64,000 bases of DNA from NCBI RefSeq assembly GCF_030848395.1, contig NZ_JAVDBT010000007.1:1-64000 (forward strand). Reading direction: 5' to 3'. A model generated the notes under the pieces. It saw nothing but the letters and a program-made list of their open reading frames with translations. It ran no database searches and was not told where the DNA came from. Of this stretch, positions 27,048 to 37,062 are shown piece after piece; positions within the stretch are counted from its first letter, which is position 1; the number at the start of each line of letters is the position of its first letter. The stretch comes from Pseudogemmobacter lacusdianii (GTDB lineage: Bacteria > Pseudomonadota > Alphaproteobacteria > Rhodobacterales > Rhodobacteraceae). A program made the translations under genes and the position numbers.

Positions 27048-27835
27048 CACTGAACCGGAACGAAGAACCGGTCCGAGCGCCAGGTCCAGAAGTAAAGGAT
27101 CCGCTTCCCAGCCGAGGAGAAGATGATCCGGTCCGCCCGACCAATCAAGTTTTCCGCCGGAACAAAGCCGACATCGCCGGTGTTGCGCGAATAGCGGCTG
27201 TCGGCGGAATCGTCGCGGTTGTCGCCCATCACGAAGTAATGGCCCTCGGGTACGGTATAGACGCCGGTGTTGTCGGGCATGCCCGCAGCGTTGACGATGT
27301 TCAGCACGGTGTGCTGGCGACCGCCCGGCAGCGTCTCGATGAAGCGCGACTTTTGGCAGATGCCGCCATCCCCCACGATGCCGTTTTCACATTTCGGGCG
27401 GTAGCCCATCGGGCCTTGCGGCTCCATCACCTCTTCAAAGATGCCAGCCGGCTCTTGCGGCACCATCTCACCGTTCAGATAAAGCACGCCGCTTTTGACC
27501 TGAACCGTATCGCCCGGCAGGCCGATCACCCGCTTGATGAGATCATCGCCCTTCAGCGGATGGCGGAAGACCGCAACATCGCCGCGCTCAGGATCCGAGC
27601 CGAAGATCCGCCCGGTGATCGGGCACATCGAGAAGGGGCAGGAATATTTCGAATATCCATAGGCCATTTTATTGACCATCAGGAAGTCGCCGACCAGAAG
27701 CGTCTCCTTCATCGAAGAGGAGGGGATCCAGAACGGCTGGAAGAACAGGGTGCGGAAGACGCCTGCGATGATCAGGGCCCAGAACACGGTTTTCACCAGC
27801 TCCATAATGCCCTCTTCGGATTTCGCCTTAGCCAT
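27047..27835 (-). CDS. lepB: Signal peptidase I
   Basis: Removes signal peptides from Sec and Tat substrates at the periplasmic face. The 262-residue enzyme has one N-terminal membrane helix (about 12-30), the catalytic Ser41 in [14 protein letters not shown], the general base Lys101 in [11 protein letters not shown], and the box E motif [15 protein letters not shown] 27835 is chosen for its GAGG box 6 bases upstream; an ATG at 27847 is less well placed. It is likely to process the many exported proteins in this window. It overlaps rnc by one base. Confidence 0.97.
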   Translation of the reverse strand: MAKAKSEEGIMELVKTVFWALIIAGVFRTLFFQPFWIPSSSMKETLLVGDFLMVNKMAYGYSKYSCPFSMCPITGRIFGSDPERGDVAVFRHPLKGDDLIKRVIGLPGDTVQVKSGVLYLNGEMVPQEPAGIFEEVMEPQGPMGYRPKCENGIVGDGGICQKSRFIETLPGGRQHTVLNIVNAAGMPDNTGVYTVPEGHYFVMGDNRDDSADSRYSRNTGDVGFVPAENLIGRADRIIFSSAGKRILYFWTWRSDRFFVPVQ

Positions 27836-27886
27836 CTGCTGCCTCATTCATCTGCTGGTCGCTTCTTGCGCGGCGGTGGAAAGGTG

Positions 27887-28330
27887 TCAAGTCGCGGCGC
27901 TTTGCGCCGTCGGGGCCACGCTTTGCGATGGTGCAATCGGTCGCGCCTCGATCACCACAAAGGCCTGCGCCCAAGGGTGGTCATCGGTCAGCGTCACATG
28001 GATCACCGCCTCATGGCCCGCAGGGGTCATCTGGGCCAAACGCTCAGCCGCCCAACCCGTGACATACATCACCGGCTGGCCGGTGCGCAGATTGGTGACG
28101 GCCATGTCTTTCCAGGAAATCCCCATCCGCAGCCCGGTGCCAAGCGCCTTAGAGCAAGCCTCTTTTGCCGCCCAACGCTTGGCATAAGTCGCCGCCACTT
28201 CCCGGCGGGAGTTGGCCTTGGCTTGCTCATGCTCGGTGAAGACACGGTTGCGGAAGCGGTCGCCAAACCGCTCGAGCGTGGCTGCGATCCGCTCAATATT
28301 GGCCAGATCAGAGCCGATGCCGAGGATCAA
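27887..28330 (-). CDS. acpS: Holo-[acyl-carrier-protein] synthase
   Basis: Transfers phosphopantetheine from CoA to the serine of acyl carrier protein. The 147-residue product starts [15 protein letters not shown], with the Mg-binding Asp8, and has the second motif [15 protein letters not shown] at about 52-66. A C-terminal extension of about 15 residues ([14 protein letters not shown]) is unusual but harmless-looking. The start is TTG, sharing TTGA with the pdxJ stop codon, so it is translationally coupled. The pdxJ-acpS-lepB order is standard for the class. Confidence 0.95.
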   Translation of the reverse strand: MILGIGSDLANIERIAATLERFGDRFRNRVFTEHEQAKANSRREVAATYAKRWAAKEACSKALGTGLRMGISWKDMAVTNLRTGQPVMYVTGWAAERLAQMTPAGHEAVIHVTLTDDHPWAQAFVVIEARPIAPSQSVAPTAQSAAT

Positions 28331-29100
28331 GAGAGCAGGCCCCGCGCGTCATCCATCCGGCGGCGCATCTCTTCGATCGCCGGGCCAAGACCCAAGAAGA
28401 TCGCCTCGCCGATCAGGAAATGGCCGATGTTCAGCTCAACCAGTTCGGGGATGGCGGCGATCTCGGTGACATTGGCATAGGTCAACCCATGGCCAGCATG
28501 CACCTCAAGGCCCAGACTATGCGCCAAAGTCGCACCTTTGCGCAAAGCGTCAAGCTCGACCTCAGCCTCGGCCAAGCGGCCCTCGGCATGCAGGTCCGAG
28601 TAATGCCCGGTGTGCAACTCCACCACCGCCGCGCCAATCCGGGCCGAGGCTTGGATTTGCTCAGGGCTATGGCCAATGAACATGGAAACCCGCGTGCCTA
28701 TATCGCGCAACGGCGCGATATAGGCCTTCAGCCGTGCCTCATCGCCCGCGACATCCAAACCGCCCTCGGTGGTGCGCTCTTCGCGCCGCTCCGGGACCAG
28801 ACAGGCGGCATGCGGCTTCAGCCGCAAAAGGATCGCCTGCATCTCATCGGTGGCGGCGCATTCAAAGTTCAACGGAATGCCGATCCCAGCGGCCAGCGCA
28901 TCCATATCGGCATCACGGATGTGACGGCGATCTTCACGCAGATGCGCGGTGATACCGTCAGCCCCCGCCGCCTCGGCCAGCAAAGCCGCGCGCAAAGGAT
29001 CGGGCCAAGCCGAGCCTCGAGCGTTTCGCACCGTGGCCACATGGTCGATGTTGATCCCCAACCGAAGCCGTCTCGCCGCTGCTGCACCCGCCATGTTCAT
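28327..29100 (-). CDS. pdxJ: Pyridoxine 5'-phosphate synthase
   Basis: Condenses 1-deoxyxylulose 5-phosphate with 3-amino-2-oxopropyl phosphate, the ring-closing step of vitamin B6 synthesis. The 257-residue TIM-barrel protein shows [47 protein letters not shown] and [12 protein letters not shown] with the catalytic His and Glu residues. The ATG at 29100 follows AAGGTGAG; ATG 29094 and GTG 29109 are alternatives. It forms a coupled pair with acpS and lies about 50 bases after the DUF2062 gene. Confidence 0.97.
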   Translation of the reverse strand: MNMAGAAAARRLRLGINIDHVATVRNARGSAWPDPLRAALLAEAAGADGITAHLREDRRHIRDADMDALAAGIGIPLNFECAATDEMQAILLRLKPHAACLVPERREERTTEGGLDVAGDEARLKAYIAPLRDIGTRVSMFIGHSPEQIQASARIGAAVVELHTGHYSDLHAEGRLAEAEVELDALRKGATLAHSLGLEVHAGHGLTYANVTEIAAIPELVELNIGHFLIGEAIFLGLGPAIEEMRRRMDDARGLLS

Positions 29101-29148
29101 CCGTCTCACCTTAGATATTCGCCGGTCCTCACCAAACCGCGCCGCAAC

Positions 29149-29868
29149 TTACGGCGCAGGGTGCGAATCGTCATCCCCTGTTCGGTCTGAGAGCTGATCG
29201 CTGCCATCAGCCTTATGCGTCAACCGATGCGCGGCCTTGGCCACCGCCTCTTTCAACCGGCTGCGGCGCTCATGCCGCTCGCTGGCCTTGGCGGCGCGCG
29301 CCTTTTGATAGGCCGAGACCAACGGGATGGTGATGTAATAGCCAATCGCCGAAATCAGGATCCCCGGCCCCAAAGCGCCAATGAAATAGGGCACATAAAT
29401 CTCGTGCCAGAACTTTATCAGCCCGGTCCAGCTGGCCTTCTCGGGGCCAAAGAGCGCCATGAAGTTATACCAAAGGTCCGAGCCAGCATCGGCAAAGGCC
29501 CGGCCGATATATTCAGCCGTCAGCGGTGCCTCGATCCCCATGATCCAATGGCCAAGGGTCATCGCCAGCACGGCGAAGAAGGGCGTGGTCAAAGGGTTGG
29601 TGTTGAAGGTGGCCAAAAGCGCGGCCAGAAGGTTGCCGTTCACCACCCGCGCCGCCAGCCAAGCCGCGACGAACTGCAGCCCCGGCAACGGCAGAAACCC
29701 GATCAACGACCCCGCAAAGACGCCACGCGCCACGCGATGCGGCTGGTCAGGCAAACGGCGCATCCGATGGATCACATAGCGAGTCGCCCGCTTGATCCCC
29801 GACTTAGGATAGACTTGCTCGCGCAGCCACGGGCCCCAAGCCAACGGATCCCTTCGCTTAAAAACCAA
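29149..29868 (-). CDS. DUF2062 family membrane protein
   Basis: A 239-residue membrane protein of the DUF2062 family. Three or so hydrophobic segments lie between residues 45 and 200, with the family block ARGVFAGSLIGFLPLPGLQF and FNTNPLTTPFF. The C-terminal 50 residues are strongly basic and then acidic, and probably cytoplasmic. The start is taken as TTG 29868, which gives MVFKRRDPLAW, the usual family beginning, with GAAGGAAG about 6 bases upstream; a TTG at 29895 would add nine residues. It lies between rsh and pdxJ on the same strand. Function unknown. Confidence 0.87.
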   Translation of the reverse strand: MVFKRRDPLAWGPWLREQVYPKSGIKRATRYVIHRMRRLPDQPHRVARGVFAGSLIGFLPLPGLQFVAAWLAARVVNGNLLAALLATFNTNPLTTPFFAVLAMTLGHWIMGIEAPLTAEYIGRAFADAGSDLWYNFMALFGPEKASWTGLIKFWHEIYVPYFIGALGPGILISAIGYYITIPLVSAYQKARAAKASERHERRSRLKEAVAKAAHRLTHKADGSDQLSDRTGDDDSHPAP

Positions 29869-29927
29869 ACCCAGCTTCCTTCCTCTCCAGACCAAGATGG
29901 TCTGGCCTTCCCCGACAAGCCTTGATG

Positions 29928-32045
29928 TCAGGGCTTGCGCGACAGATCGCGATGACGACTGATCTGCGCCACATCCGTCTCGGCTTCAAGCGCGGTCATG
30001 ACTTTGTGCAGATGTTCAACATCGCGCAGGTCCACGTCAACGATAAGCCGGTAAAAATCCGGTTTGCGATCTGTGAACCTCAGGTCCGAGATATTGGCCT
30101 TCTGCTCGCCAATCAATGTGCAAATCCGGCCCAACACGCCAGCGTCATTTGAAATTGTTATATCACAGGTGACCGAGTGGACGGCGGCATGTCGCCCGCT
30201 CTTCCAATGCAGATCGACCCAGCGCTCGGTCTGGCTCTCAAATTCCGCCAAGCCGGGGCAGTCGATCGCATGGGCCACCACGCCCTTGCCGCGATAGGTG
30301 ATGCCGACGATCCGCTCACCCGGCAAAGGCTGGCAGCAAGGCGCGCGCTTCAGCGACTGGTCAGGGGCCAAGCCCACCACCGGGCGCTGCACGTCCACCT
30401 CTTCGGCCTGCGCCATCGACAGCTCAGGATAAAGCAGCTCCACCACTTTGCGCGCCGCCACCTCGGCCGAGCCAAGGCGCGCCAACAGGTCTTCCTCATC
30501 GGCCAGACCCATCATCTTGGCCGCAGTGCGCAACGCCTTGTCCGAGGATTTCTTGCCAACATGGTCAAAGGCCGCCCGCGCCAGCTCATGGCCCAGCTTC
30601 ACAAAGCGCCCGCGATCTTCCGCGCGCAAAGACCGCCGGATCGCCGCTTTCGCCCGGCCCGTCGCCACCACATCGATCCAGCTCGCCTGCGGGCGCTGGC
30701 CTTCCGCCGTGATGATCTCAACCGATTGGCCGTTCTTCAGCCGGGTCCACAACGGCACCCGGATGCCGTCGATCTTGGCCGAAACGGTCGAGTTGCCGAT
30801 CCGCGTATGGATCGCATAGGCGAAATCCAAAGGCGTCGCGCCGCGCGGCAGCTGGATCACATCGCCCTTGGGCGAGAAGCAGAACACCTGATCGGAATAC
30901 ATCTCGAGCTTGACGTTCTCGAGGAATTCCTCGTGATCTTCCTCGTCCAGCCGCTCGGTCAGATTGGCAATCCACTTCGCCGGATCGACCGAGAACGGGT
31001 TCTTCGAACGCACGCCTTCCCGGTAAGACCAATGCGCCGCGACCCCGGCCTCGGCCACCTCATGCATCTCACGGGTGCGGATCTGCACCTCGACCCGTTT
31101 GCCATCCCGGCCCGAGACCGTGGTGTGGATCGAACGATAGCCGTTCGACTTCGGCTGGCTGATGTAATCCTTGAACCGCCCCGGCACCGCGCGCCAGCGT
31201 TGGTGGATCACGCCCAAAATCCGGTAGCAATCCGCAACCGAGCCGCAGATCACCCGGAACCCGTAAATGTCCGACAGACGCGAGAAGGCCAGATCCTTCT
31301 CCTGCATCTTGCGCCAGATCGAATAGGGCTTTTTGGCGCGACCATAGACATCCGCCTCGATCGAGGCGCGCTCCAGCTCATGCCGGATATCGCCGGTGAT
31401 CTTATGCACCACATCGCCGGATTCGCGCTGCAAGGTCAGGTAGCGCCGCAGGATCGAGTTGCGCGCCTCGGGGTTCAGAACCTTGAACGAGAGATCCTCA
31501 AGCTCTTCGCGCATCCACTGCATACCCATCCGGCCCGCCAGAGGTGCAAAGATCTCCATCGTCTCGCGGGCCTTTTGGGCCTGCTTTTCCACCTTCATGC
31601 TGCGGATGGTGCGCATATTGTGCAGCCGGTCGCCCAGCTTCACCAAGATCACCCGCAGATCCTTGGACATCGCCATGAAGAGCTTGCGGAAATTCTCGGC
31701 CTGCTGGCTGCCCGCACTCGACAGCTGCAAATTGGTCAGCTTGGTAACACCGTCGACCAGTTCAGCCACATCCGAGCCGAACAGCTCGTTGATCTCGCTA
31801 TAGGTGGAACGGGTGTCTTCGATCGTGTCATGCAAAAGCGCTGTGACGATCGTGGCATCATCCAGCCGCTGCTCGGTCAAAATGGCAGCGACAGCGACCG
31901 GATGGCTGAAATAGGGCTCCCCGCTTTTGCGGAACTGCCCTTCATGCATCTTCATGCCATAGGCATAGGCCCGGCGGATCAGATCGGCGTTACAGCGCGG
32001 GTTGTAATTGCGGACAAGGGCGATGAGGTCTTCAACGTCGATCAT
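29928..32045 (-). CDS. Bifunctional (p)ppGpp synthetase/hydrolase (Rsh, RelA/SpoT)
   Basis: Makes and degrades the stringent-response alarmone. The 705-residue enzyme has the HD hydrolase domain, with His48 in YFSHPV and HD at 72-73 followed by EDT, so hydrolysis should be active. The synthetase domain follows (KKPYSIWRKM, SDIYGFRVI, KSNGYRSIHTTV), then TGS (FSPKGDVIQLPRGATPLDFAY), helical and ACT domains (ISNDAGVLGRICTLIG). Synthetase motif residues look intact, so this is a true two-way enzyme. It is the only relA/spoT gene here and is 41 bases downstream of rpoZ, the common alphaproteobacterial order. Confidence 0.96.
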   Translation of the reverse strand: MIDVEDLIALVRNYNPRCNADLIRRAYAYGMKMHEGQFRKSGEPYFSHPVAVAAILTEQRLDDATIVTALLHDTIEDTRSTYSEINELFGSDVAELVDGVTKLTNLQLSSAGSQQAENFRKLFMAMSKDLRVILVKLGDRLHNMRTIRSMKVEKQAQKARETMEIFAPLAGRMGMQWMREELEDLSFKVLNPEARNSILRRYLTLQRESGDVVHKITGDIRHELERASIEADVYGRAKKPYSIWRKMQEKDLAFSRLSDIYGFRVICGSVADCYRILGVIHQRWRAVPGRFKDYISQPKSNGYRSIHTTVSGRDGKRVEVQIRTREMHEVAEAGVAAHWSYREGVRSKNPFSVDPAKWIANLTERLDEEDHEEFLENVKLEMYSDQVFCFSPKGDVIQLPRGATPLDFAYAIHTRIGNSTVSAKIDGIRVPLWTRLKNGQSVEIITAEGQRPQASWIDVVATGRAKAAIRRSLRAEDRGRFVKLGHELARAAFDHVGKKSSDKALRTAAKMMGLADEEDLLARLGSAEVAARKVVELLYPELSMAQAEEVDVQRPVVGLAPDQSLKRAPCCQPLPGERIVGITYRGKGVVAHAIDCPGLAEFESQTERWVDLHWKSGRHAAVHSVTCDITISNDAGVLGRICTLIGEQKANISDLRFTDRKPDFYRLIVDVDLRDVEHLHKVMTALEAETDVAQISRHRDLSRKP

Positions 32046-32086
32046 CGCTACCCTACCCGCAGGCTAACACACCCGCCTTTGCTGCC

Positions 32087-32440
32087 TCAGTTCTCGCCCT
32101 GAGCTTCCATCAGCGCGCGGAGGAGCTTTTCTTCCGACATATCGTCAACCACCGGACGATCGATCTCGCCGGTCATCAACAAAGCCATCTGATCTTCTTC
32201 CGGCTCATCGACCTCGATCTGGGTCTGATAGGATTCGATCATCCGCTCGCGCAGCACATCGGCCAGCTGAGTTTCGTCAGCGATCTCACGCAGAGCAACA
32301 ACGGGGTTTTTGTCGTTGTCGCGCTCAACGGTGATCGGAGACCCGGATTGGATCTCACGCGCACGATGGGACGAAAGCAGAACCAGCTCGAAGCGGTTCG
32401 GAACTTTGTCAACGCAATCTTCGACCGTCACGCGGGCCAT
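32087..32440 (-). CDS. rpoZ: RNA polymerase omega subunit
   Basis: A 117-residue omega subunit that helps beta-prime fold and, with DksA, carries the ppGpp site in proteobacteria. It has the conserved start [20 protein letters not shown] and [10 protein letters not shown], followed by [13 protein letters not shown]. The C-terminal acidic extension is normal in alphaproteobacteria. GAGGTG lies 4-6 bases before the ATG, and a strong promoter stands upstream. With rsh it forms a stringent-response unit. Confidence 0.97.
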   Translation of the reverse strand: MARVTVEDCVDKVPNRFELVLLSSHRAREIQSGSPITVERDNDKNPVVALREIADETQLADVLRERMIESYQTQIEVDEPEEDQMALLMTGEIDRPVVDDMSEEKLLRALMEAQGEN

Positions 32441-32472
32441 GGGTCACCTCTGTACCTGGGCGGGGAAGCGTC

Positions 32473-32501
32473 TATCTAAGCCTTCAGCGCGGGATTGACA
32501 A
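32473..32501 (-). promoter_or_regulatory. Sigma-70 promoter of rpoZ-rsh
   Basis: On the minus strand TTGTCA (32501-32496) and TAGATA (32478-32473) are separated by exactly 17 bases, close to the consensus. Transcription should begin near 32466, leaving a leader of about 25 bases before rpoZ. Confidence 0.7.
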
Positions 32502-32570
32502 GCGCGATATGGCCGCAGCAGCGGCGAGGCTTGGCGGCAGGCCTGCGCAAAGCCAGAGGTTTCCGCCGCG

Positions 32571-33140
32571 TTAAAGCGGCACCACCGCATCACGCTCTTC
32601 CTGCGGCAAAGCGGCCAACATCTGCGCCACACTCAGCCCCAAGGTCGGATGCACCCAATCGGGGGCCACTTCAGCCAAGGGGACCAGCACGAAAGCGCGA
32701 TCTTGCAAGCGCGGATGCGGCAAGATCAGCTCGTCTGGCACCTCACGTTTTTGTGCCTCAAGCGGGAGCTCACGCCAGCGCTGATGCCCTTTCGCGTCCG
32801 GCAAAACCGAATCACCTGCCGCCAAAAGGTCGATATCCAGCGTCCGCCCCGCCCAGCGCGACACCCGCTCGCGGCCGAACTGCGCCTCAACCGCATGCAG
32901 AGCCGCCAAAACCTCGGTCAGGTCATTATAGCCCACAGGCTGCAGCACCGCCGCGGCGTTTATATAATCAGGCCCGGCACCTGCGGGAAAGCACGGCGTC
33001 TGCCACAATCCACCAAATGCAACCACAGGTAGATTATTCGCTTCCAAAGCTCTTAGGCATAGTGCAATCGTATCTGCCGGATTCACTCCATCGAAAGGCA
33101 GATTTGCGCCGAGCGCGATCAACACTTGATCTGAGAACAT
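32571..33140 (-). CDS. folK: 2-amino-4-hydroxy-6-hydroxymethyldihydropteridine pyrophosphokinase
   Basis: Transfers pyrophosphate from ATP to hydroxymethyldihydropterin in folate synthesis. The 189-residue product has the start [10 protein letters not shown], the pterin and ATP motif [39 protein letters not shown] and family length. ATG 33140 has no clear ribosome-binding site. It lies upstream of rpoZ on the same strand, but the rpoZ promoter between them makes rpoZ independent. It is divergent from the NYN-domain gene. Confidence 0.95.
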   Translation of the reverse strand: MFSDQVLIALGANLPFDGVNPADTIALCLRALEANNLPVVAFGGLWQTPCFPAGAGPDYINAAAVLQPVGYNDLTEVLAALHAVEAQFGRERVSRWAGRTLDIDLLAAGDSVLPDAKGHQRWRELPLEAQKREVPDELILPHPRLQDRAFVLVPLAEVAPDWVHPTLGLSVAQMLAALPQEERDAVVPL

Positions 33141-33290
33141 GCCGAGGGGCCCAACCTGACTTAGAGTTGTCTTGCCGTTCCTTTTTCACAGGGGTATCAC
33201 GGCACGTTCCCCGGCGGGTTTCTAGTAATCATAATTTTGCGCTCACGGAAATCCGTTTGTTGGAGCAGTTTAGTCAAGGGGAAAGTTACG

Positions 33291-33863
33291 ATGTTTTACA
33301 AAGACGAACGGCTCGCGCTGTTCATCGACGGTTCCAATCTCTACGCCGCCGCAAAGGCCCTTGGGTTCGACATCGACTATAAGCTGCTGCGCATGGAATT
33401 CATGCGGCGCGGCCGGATGTTGCGCGCCTTCTACTATACGGCTTTGCTTGAGAACGAAGAATACTCCCCGATCCGTCCCTTGGTCGACTGGCTGCACTAC
33501 AACGGCTTCACCATGCGCACGAAGCCAGCCAAAGAATACACCGACAGCCAAGGCCGCCGGAAGGTCAAAGGCAACATGGACATCGAGCTGACGGTCGATG
33601 CGATGGAGCTGGCCAGCCGCGTCGATCACGTGGTGATCTTCTCGGGCGACGGCGACTTCCGCCCGTTGATCGAAAGCCTGCAACGCCAAGGCGTGCGCGT
33701 CTCGGTGGTCTCGACCATCCGCTCGCAACCGCCAATGATCGCTGACGAATTGCGCCGCCAAGCCGATAACTTCATCGAGCTTGATGAGCTGCGTGACGTG
33801 ATCGGCCGCCCGCCCCGCGACATTCGCCCAATGGGCGAAGACGAGGTGGAACTGCCGAAGTGA
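33291..33863 (+). CDS. NYN-domain protein (LabA/DUF88 family), putative RNase
   Basis: A 190-residue PIN-like NYN-domain protein. The conserved acidic residues lie in LFIDGSNLYAA (residues 8-18), KGNMDIELTVDAM and VIFSGDGDFRPLIESL, the metal-binding pattern of this nuclease fold. C-terminal LDELRDVIGRP is typical of bacterial LabA-like proteins. AAGGGGA about 8 bases before the ATG fixes the start at 33291 rather than at 33237. A role in RNA processing is inferred from the fold only. The divergent gap to folK (150 bp) should hold its promoter. Confidence 0.9.
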   Translation: MFYKDERLALFIDGSNLYAAAKALGFDIDYKLLRMEFMRRGRMLRAFYYTALLENEEYSPIRPLVDWLHYNGFTMRTKPAKEYTDSQGRRKVKGNMDIELTVDAMELASRVDHVVIFSGDGDFRPLIESLQRQGVRVSVVSTIRSQPPMIADELRRQADNFIELDELRDVIGRPPRDIRPMGEDEVELPK

Positions 33864-33933
33864 GCAGCGTTATGATGCGGGCTTGGCCTGTCGCTCCGGG
33901 CCAAACCGCATCTCCAAAGGTTAAGGGCCGGCA

Positions 33934-34356
33934 GTGACAGCACTCGCCGGCCTTTTCCTTGCGGCCTTCCTTGCCGCCACGCCCCTGCCCCTGCCCTCCG
34001 AGCCGGTGTTTCTGGCGATGCTGACGGGGGGCTGGGATCCCCTCACGCTGGTCGTCATCGCCTCGATCGGCAATACGCTGGGCTCTGGCGTGACCTACGC
34101 CTTGGGCCGCTACGCCGAGCATTTCCGGCATCATAAATGGTTCCCCCTGCCGCCCGACGCCTTGGCCAAGGCGCAAGGCTGGTGGCAGCGTTGGGGGCTT
34201 TGGACGCTGCTGCTCTCATGGGCGCCCGGCGGCGATGCTTTGGTCGCTCTGGCCGGGCTGATGCGGGTGCCCTTGTGGAAATTCCTCGCATTGACGGCCC
34301 TTGCCAAAACCGCCCGTTACGCCGTGTTGGCCGGTGCCGTCGCCACGCTCTTCTAG
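33934..34356 (+). CDS. YqaA-family membrane protein (DedA/SNARE-associated superfamily)
   Basis: A 140-residue inner-membrane protein with about four hydrophobic segments. It shows the YqaA pattern: [13 protein letters not shown] near the start, [41 protein letters not shown] and a terminal helix. DedA relatives take part in membrane lipid transport and envelope integrity. The start is GTG 33934, with AAGGG upstream. It lies 70 bases before ispH on the same strand. Confidence 0.9.
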   Translation: MTALAGLFLAAFLAATPLPLPSEPVFLAMLTGGWDPLTLVVIASIGNTLGSGVTYALGRYAEHFRHHKWFPLPPDALAKAQGWWQRWGLWTLLLSWAPGGDALVALAGLMRVPLWKFLALTALAKTARYAVLAGAVATLF

Positions 34357-34426
34357 TCCCCGCTCTGGACGCGCCGGGCTTTTCGCCCTACCTCTGAGCC
34401 CTAAGCCGCAAGGACCGCTTCCCGCC

Positions 34427-35386
34427 ATGACCACGCCCCTCCCGCCCCTCACCCTTTACCTTGCCGCCCCGCGTGGCTTCTGCGCGGGGGTTGATCGGGC
34501 GATCAAGATCGTCGAGATGGCGCTCGAGAAATGGGGCGCGCCGGTCTATGTCCGCCATGAGATCGTTCACAACCGCTATGTGGTGGATGAGCTGCGCGCC
34601 AAAGGGGCCGTCTTCGTCGAAGAACTCTCCGAATGCCCCGACGATCGCCCCGTGGTCTTTTCGGCCCATGGCGTGCCGAAATCCGTCCCGGCCGAGGCGG
34701 GCAGCCGCCAGATGATCGCCGTGGATGCGACCTGCCCGCTTGTCACCAAGGTGCATAACGAAGCCGCCCGCTATTCCGAGGCCGGCACTCAGCTGATCTA
34801 CATCGGCCATGAAGGCCACCCCGAAACCGTCGGCACCATGGGCCAGCTCCCCCCCGGCGAAGTGCTGCTGGTGGAGACGTTGGAGGACGTGGAGACCCTG
34901 CAGGTCCGCGATCCGCAAAAGCTGGCGCTGATCACCCAGACCACGCTTTCCGTCGATGACACCGCCGCGATCTCGGCCGCGCTCAAGGCCCGCTTCCCCG
35001 CGATCATCCTGCCCGCGCATGATGACATCTGCTACGCCACCACCAACCGCCAAGCGGCCGTGAAAGCCATGGCCCCGAAGATCGCCGCTTTGCTGGTGAT
35101 CGGCGCGCCCAACAGCTCCAACTCCAAACGCTTGGTCGAGGTCGGCTCGGCCGCGGGCTGCGGCTATTCCATGCTGGTGCAACGCGCCACCGACATCGAC
35201 TGGCGCGCCTTGGAGGGCGCCCATGCCATCGGCATCACCGCCGGTGCCTCGGCCCCCGAAGTGCTGGTCAACGAAGTGATCGACGCCTTCCGCGCCCGCT
35301 ACAACCTGACACTGGAAATGGTTGAAACCGCGGTCGAGAACATCGAATTCAAAGTCCCCCGCATTTTACGACAGGAAACTGCCTGA
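34427..35386 (+). CDS. ispH: 4-hydroxy-3-methylbut-2-enyl diphosphate reductase
   Basis: Last step of the MEP isoprenoid pathway: reduces HMBPP to IPP and DMAPP using a [4Fe-4S] cluster. The 319-residue product shows the three cluster cysteines in RGFCAGV (Cys19), DATCPLV and the CGYSML-region, with catalytic HE/TTN residues in CYATTNRQ and SSNSKRL. AAGGA lies about 12 bases upstream of the ATG; a longer frame from 34301 overlaps yqaA and is rejected. It ends TGATG, overlapping the next gene by one base. Confidence 0.97.
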   Translation: MTTPLPPLTLYLAAPRGFCAGVDRAIKIVEMALEKWGAPVYVRHEIVHNRYVVDELRAKGAVFVEELSECPDDRPVVFSAHGVPKSVPAEAGSRQMIAVDATCPLVTKVHNEAARYSEAGTQLIYIGHEGHPETVGTMGQLPPGEVLLVETLEDVETLQVRDPQKLALITQTTLSVDDTAAISAALKARFPAIILPAHDDICYATTNRQAAVKAMAPKIAALLVIGAPNSSNSKRLVEVGSAAGCGYSMLVQRATDIDWRALEGAHAIGITAGASAPEVLVNEVIDAFRARYNLTLEMVETAVENIEFKVPRILRQETA

Positions 35387-35874
35387 TGCTCAGCCGCCGC
35401 CGCATGATTGGATTGTCGCTCGCCTTCGGCTCTGCCGTGGCCATGCCCGCTGCGGCCAAAAGCCCCGAATTGCAGGTTGAGCTGCACCTCTCCTCCGGCC
35501 CCCTGCCCCCGCAATATGCGTGGAGCAACGCAGTCACCATCACGACCGAAGGCCTTGTCACTCTGAAAACCTGCGAAGGTTACGAGACCGAAGGCGCGGC
35601 CTGCGAAAGTGCCAAGGGCCAAGCCACGCCCGAAAGCCTGACCGCTTTACGCGACGCGATCCTTGCCGCGAACCTGCTGAAATCCCCCGCGCGTGAAAGT
35701 GAGACCCCGGTGATCGGCGGCCCCGCCACCACCGCGCGCATCCTTCTGGACGGCACCGCAATCACGCTGCCCGCCCAACCCGCCGCCGCCGACGCCCCCC
35801 GCGTCCAAGCGGTGCTCAACGCCATCAAAGCCGCGATCCCCGCCGATCTCGCCGCCAAGCTCACCCGCGACTAA
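35386..35874 (+). CDS. Exported protein of unknown function with possible Tat signal
   Basis: A 162-residue protein beginning [24 protein letters not shown]: a twin-arginine-like SRRRMIG, a hydrophobic core and an AAA cleavage site, suggesting export by Tat or Sec. The mature part is about 138 residues, with LVTLKTCEGYETEGAACES containing two Cys that could form a disulfide in the periplasm. I do not recognise a family. Its ATG overlaps the ispH stop codon, so it is coupled to ispH, although a functional link is unclear. Confidence 0.82.
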   Translation: MLSRRRMIGLSLAFGSAVAMPAAAKSPELQVELHLSSGPLPPQYAWSNAVTITTEGLVTLKTCEGYETEGAACESAKGQATPESLTALRDAILAANLLKSPARESETPVIGGPATTARILLDGTAITLPAQPAAADAPRVQAVLNAIKAAIPADLAAKLTRD

Positions 35875-35940
35875 GCCTGACCCGAGCTTCCCCTTGCACC
35901 ACCGCGCGCCCCGGCCTATCCGATCAGCCTGACCGCAAGG

Positions 35941-36411
35941 ATGCCCATGCCCGACCTTTTCGCCTATACCGATGGAGCTTGCTCCGGCAATCCCGGCCCC
36001 GGAGGCTGGGGCGCTTTGCTGATCGCCCGTGAAGACGGCAAGGTCATCAAGGAACGCGAGCTCAAAGGCGGCGAGCCGGACACCACCAACAACCGGATGG
36101 AGCTTTTGGCCGCGATCTCGGCGCTGGAAAGCCTCACCCGGTCATCGGTCATCACGGTCGTCACCGACAGCGCCTATGTGAAAAACGGCGTCACCTCATG
36201 GATCCATGGCTGGAAGCGCAACGGCTGGAAAACCGCCGACAAAAAGCCGGTCAAAAACGCCGAGCTGTGGCAGCGCCTCGATGCCGCGCAAGCGGGCCAC
36301 CATGTCGAATGGCGCTGGATCAAAGGCCATGCGGGCCATGTTGAAAACGAGCGCGCCGATGCTTTGGCCCGCGCCGGCATGGCGCCTTTCAAGAAAGCCC
36401 CCACCCCATGA
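35941..36411 (+). CDS. rnhA: Ribonuclease HI
   Basis: Degrades RNA in RNA-DNA hybrids. The 156-residue protein has the four catalytic acids Asp11 ([12 protein letters not shown]), Glu54 ([10 protein letters not shown]), Asp76 (VTDSAYV) and Asp140 (NERADALA), plus the basic handle region HGWKRNGWK and the conserved His in KGHAGH. Length and spacing match E. coli RnhA. An internal ATG two codons in (35947) is also possible. It overlaps the following TRIC-family gene by 4 bases (ATGA). Confidence 0.97.
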   Translation: MPMPDLFAYTDGACSGNPGPGGWGALLIAREDGKVIKERELKGGEPDTTNNRMELLAAISALESLTRSSVITVVTDSAYVKNGVTSWIHGWKRNGWKTADKKPVKNAELWQRLDAAQAGHHVEWRWIKGHAGHVENERADALARAGMAPFKKAPTP

Positions 36412-37058
36412 CGCCCGAAACCCTGCTGCATATCTTGGACTATGCGGCAGTGGCGGTTTTCGCCGTGACCGGCGCTTTGGTCGCCTCGCGCAGCCAGCTT
36501 GACATCGTGGGCTTCATCTTCATCGCCTGCCTCACCGCCGTGGGCGGCGGCACGACGCGCGATGTGATCATGGATCGCACGGTCTTTTGGGTCGCCGACC
36601 CGATCAACCTTGCCGTGGCCGCGACCGCCGCAGTGACCGTTTTCCTCACCGCGCACCGGCTTGAAAGCCGCTACCGCGCGCTCCTTTGGATTGACGCTTT
36701 CGCGCTTGCCGTGGCCGTCCCCGCCGGGGTCGCCGCCGCCGCAGGCATGGACCAGAGCTGGCCGGTCATCCTTGTGATGGGCACGATCACCGGCTGCTTG
36801 GGCGGGCTCTTGCGCGATGTGGTCTGCAATGAGGTGCCCTTGGTGCTGAAACAGGGTGAGCTTTACGTCACCTGCGCCTTTGCCGGGGCTGCCGCCTTTG
36901 TCTTGGCCACTTGCGCCGGGATCGAAGGACTGTCCGCTTTGGCAATCTGCGCCGCCGTCACGCTGATCTTGCGCGCCGGCAGCATGGCATTTGGCTGGAG
37001 CCTACCCATCTACAAAGCCGCCCCGCCGCGCCCGGAAAACCCCAAGCGCGGGCCGTGA
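36408..37058 (+). CDS. Trimeric intracellular cation channel family protein (UPF0126)
   Basis: A 216-residue membrane protein with seven hydrophobic segments arranged as two repeats of three plus one, the UPF0126/TRIC pattern. The repeated glycine motifs are seen in [14 protein letters not shown] and [21 protein letters not shown]. Bacterial members conduct monovalent cations or move glycine or purine-like solutes; the substrate here is unknown. It is coupled to rnhA and convergent with fmt, with only 4 bases between the stops. Confidence 0.93.
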   Translation: MTPETLLHILDYAAVAVFAVTGALVASRSQLDIVGFIFIACLTAVGGGTTRDVIMDRTVFWVADPINLAVAATAAVTVFLTAHRLESRYRALLWIDAFALAVAVPAGVAAAAGMDQSWPVILVMGTITGCLGGLLRDVVCNEVPLVLKQGELYVTCAFAGAAAFVLATCAGIEGLSALAICAAVTLILRAGSMAFGWSLPIYKAAPPRPENPKRGP

Positions 37059-37062
37059 GCGT